This document shows, in pieces, positions 32,000 to 33,852 of a DNA stretch of 33,852 bases. The DNA comes from Hyphomicrobiales bacterium (GTDB taxonomy: Bacteria; Pseudomonadota; Alphaproteobacteria; Rhizobiales; Beijerinckiaceae). The stretch covers positions 1 through 33,852 of the forward strand of contig JAIXUP010000015.1 in assembly GCA_027483505.1 (NCBI GenBank), read 5' to 3'. The position numbers and the translations under genes are program-made. How positions within the stretch are numbered: position 1 is the first letter of the stretch; each line of letters begins with the position of its first letter. Below the pieces are notes generated by a model, which was not told the DNA's origin, did no database searches, and saw only the letters and a program-made list of their open reading frames with translations.

Positions 32000-33852
32000 A
32001 TGGCTAACAAGATGCTCATTGACGCTTCGCACCCGGAAGAGACCCGGGTCGTCGTCGTTCGCGGAAGCAAGGTTGAAGAGTTCGATTTCGAATCGGCGTC
32101 CCGCCGCCCCCTGAGGGGCAATATCTATCTGGCGAAGGTGACGCGGGTTGAGCCCTCGCTCCAGGCCGCCTTCGTCGAATATGGCGGCAACCGGCACGGC
32201 TTTCTCGCCTTCTCGGAAATCCATCCCGATTACTATCAGATTCCCGTCGCCGACCGTCAGGCCCTCCTGGCCGAACAGGCGCGTTACGAGGAAGACGCCG
32301 AGGGCGAAAGCGAGCAGCGTGAACGCGGCCGCAACCGCCGCCGCCGCCGGGGCGGCAAGGACAAGCGCGCCGCCGGCGACGCGAAGGTGTCGGCCCCCGT
32401 GCTTGACGAGAACGGCGACCCGGTTCCCGTTTCGGAAGCCGAGGCGCAGGCTGCCGACGAGGCGCGCGACGATGCGGCTGCGGAATCCGCCGAGCAGGAC
32501 AATGACCGAGATGAAGGTGCCGAGACCGACCGCGACGGCGAAAGCCACGGTTCGGAAAATGGCGAGGACGAGCGGCCCCAGCCCGAGATGATGGGCGGCG
32601 GCGACGCGCTCGACGATGTGCCGGACCGTCCGCGCTTCCAGAGCCGCCGCCAGTACAAGATCCAGGAGGTGATCAAGCGCCGCCAGATCCTGCTGGTGCA
32701 GGTCGTCAAGGAAGAGCGCGGCAACAAGGGCGCGGCGCTGACCACCTTCCTGTCGCTTGCCGGCCGCTATTCCGTGCTGATGCCCAACACCGGGCGCGGC
32801 GGCGGCATTTCGCGCAAGATCACCAGCGCCGAGGACCGCAAGCGGCTCAAGGAAATCGCCGGCGAGCTGGAGGTTCCGGACGGGATGGGCATCATCCTGC
32901 GCACGGCGGGCGCTTCGCGCACCAAGGCCGAGATCAAGCGGGATTATGAATACCTGATGCGCATGTGGGAAAGTGTGCGCGAACTGACGCTGAATTCCTC
33001 CGCCCCGGCGCTGGTCTATGAGGAAGGCTCGCTGATCAAGCGCTCCATCCGCGATTTGTACAACAAGGACATCGACGACATCATGGTCGCCGGCGACGGC
33101 GGCTATCGTGAAGCCAAAGACTTCATGAAGATGCTGATGCCGAGCCACGCCAAGAGCATCAAGCCCTACCGCGAGGCGCAGCCCCTGTTCGCGAAATTCG
33201 GGGTCGAAAGCCAGCTCGACGCGATGTTCTCGACCCAGGTCACGCTGAAATCCGGCGGCTACATCGTTATCAACCAGACCGAGGCGCTGGTCTCGATCGA
33301 CGTCAACTCGGGCCGCTCGACGCGCGAGCACAACATCGAGGACACGGCTCTCAAGACCAACCTGGAAGCCGCCGAGGAAGTGGCCCGCCAGCTGCGCCTG
33401 CGCGATCTGGCCGGGCTGATCGTGATCGACTTCATCGACATGGAGGAGCGGCGCAACAACCGCTCGGTCGAGAAGAAGCTCAAGGATTGCCTCAAGAACG
33501 ACCGCGCCCGCATCCAGGTCGGCCACATCTCGGCCTTCGGCCTGATGGAGATGTCCCGCCAGCGCATCCGCACGGGCGTGCTCGAAAGCTCGTCGGTCAA
33601 GTGCGCCCATTGCGACGGCACCGGCTTCGTCCGCTCGACGCCGTCCGTCGCGCTGCAGATCCTGCGCGCGGTGGAGGAATCCCTGATCCGCTCCTCGACG
33701 CACAACCTGATCGTCAAGACGCGCACCGAGGTTGCGCTCTATGTGCTCAACCAGAAGCGCGGGCACCTCACCGATCTGGAAGCCCAGTTCGGCGTCAGCG
33801 TCACGCTGGCGGTTGATGACCACCTGATGGGCTCGACCATCTATGTGCTCGA
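32000..33852 (+). CDS. rne: Ribonuclease E, N-terminal part (runs off the window)
   Basis: The first 617 codons of RNase E, the central mRNA-decay and rRNA-processing endonuclease. The start ATG is at 32000, and the protein begins MANKMLIDAS, as in other alphaproteobacteria. The S1 domain is split: its first half is at about 36-90, a charged low-complexity insertion (acidic, with a basic RNRRRRR block) at about 95-212, and the second half follows. The catalytic Mg-binding aspartates are Asp434 (SIDVNSG) and Asp477 (VIDFIDM), and the zinc-link is CAHC (535-538). The C-terminal scaffold region lies beyond the window, so the gene is partial only because of the edge. The leader carries a strong stem (31934-31971). 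Confidence 0.97.
   Translation, partial: MANKMLIDASHPEETRVVVVRGSKVEEFDFESASRRPLRGNIYLAKVTRVEPSLQAAFVEYGGNRHGFLAFSEIHPDYYQIPVADRQALLAEQARYEEDAEGESEQRERGRNRRRRRGGKDKRAAGDAKVSAPVLDENGDPVPVSEAEAQAADEARDDAAAESAEQDNDRDEGAETDRDGESHGSENGEDERPQPEMMGGGDALDDVPDRPRFQSRRQYKIQEVIKRRQILLVQVVKEERGNKGAALTTFLSLAGRYSVLMPNTGRGGGISRKITSAEDRKRLKEIAGELEVPDGMGIILRTAGASRTKAEIKRDYEYLMRMWESVRELTLNSSAPALVYEEGSLIKRSIRDLYNKDIDDIMVAGDGGYREAKDFMKMLMPSHAKSIKPYREAQPLFAKFGVESQLDAMFSTQVTLKSGGYIVINQTEALVSIDVNSGRSTREHNIEDTALKTNLEAAEEVARQLRLRDLAGLIVIDFIDMEERRNNRSVEKKLKDCLKNDRARIQVGHISAFGLMEMSRQRIRTGVLESSSVKCAHCDGTGFVRSTPSVALQILRAVEESLIRSSTHNLIVKTRTEVALYVLNQKRGHLTDLEAQFGVSVTLAVDDHLMGSTIYVL

Noticed and set aside
31985..33823. A 612-aa minus-strand open frame opposite rne
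   Set aside because: It is the antisense shadow of rne, whose plus-strand frame has all RNase E motifs. High GC content creates long spurious frames.
1..33852. Mobile element, prophage, CRISPR array, or tRNA-linked island boundary
   Set aside because: No transposase, integrase, spaced repeat array, tRNA gene or flanking direct repeat was seen, so recent transfer of the cluster cannot be supported from this window.

Overview
The window comes from a high-GC alphaproteobacterium, most likely of the Hyphomicrobiales (Rhizobiales). This rests on the RNase E with a long charged insertion in its S1 domain, the grouping of rne, an AmiC-type amidase, PBP1A and prfB, and the general protein style. The genus cannot be named from the sequence alone.

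Positions 1-19,300 hold a dense catabolic cluster. A short leftward unit encodes a crotonase-fold enzyme and a thiolase. A 168-bp divergent control region with two inverted repeats separates it from a rightward unit: an acyl-CoA ligase, two small hot-dog (MaoC-like) proteins and a TetR regulator. After a second control gap comes a long rightward run: a Baeyer-Villiger-type flavin monooxygenase, an SDR, a second paralogous TetR regulator, 3-hydroxyacyl-CoA dehydrogenase, acyl-CoA dehydrogenase, a second CoA ligase, a complete LivKHMFG-type ABC importer, an HSL-family esterase and a PECR-like SDR. Many junctions are 1-4 nt or ATGA/GTGA overlaps, so the run is probably translated as a coupled operon.

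Together the genes give a coherent route (inference): import of a substrate; oxidation of an alcohol to a ketone (SDR); oxygen insertion to an ester or lactone (BVMO); hydrolysis (esterase); CoA activation (two ligases); and beta-oxidation (ACAD, hot-dog pair and/or crotonase, HAD, thiolase). The substrate is not visible. An alicyclic, terpenoid or branched ketone or acid fits best, partly because the ACAD carries its catalytic Glu at the isovaleryl-CoA dehydrogenase position. Several enzymes deviate at catalytic positions (crotonase, both hot-dog proteins, terminal SDR, first CoA ligase), so they probably belong to specialised subfamilies.

Positions 19,322-33,852 are housekeeping. They hold guaA and a large AsmA-like envelope protein (leftward), then a Bcp-type peroxiredoxin and an M23 peptidase (rightward). 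These are followed leftward by prfB, PBP1A and an N-acetylmuramoyl-L-alanine amidase, and by a partial rne running off the right end. prfB is split by a classical programmed +1 frameshift (AGGAGG, 3 nt, CTT TGA C), so its first 23 codons lie in another frame. The rne leader contains a strong structured element with a UUCG-capped stem. I saw no tRNA or rRNA gene, CRISPR array, insertion sequence or prophage.
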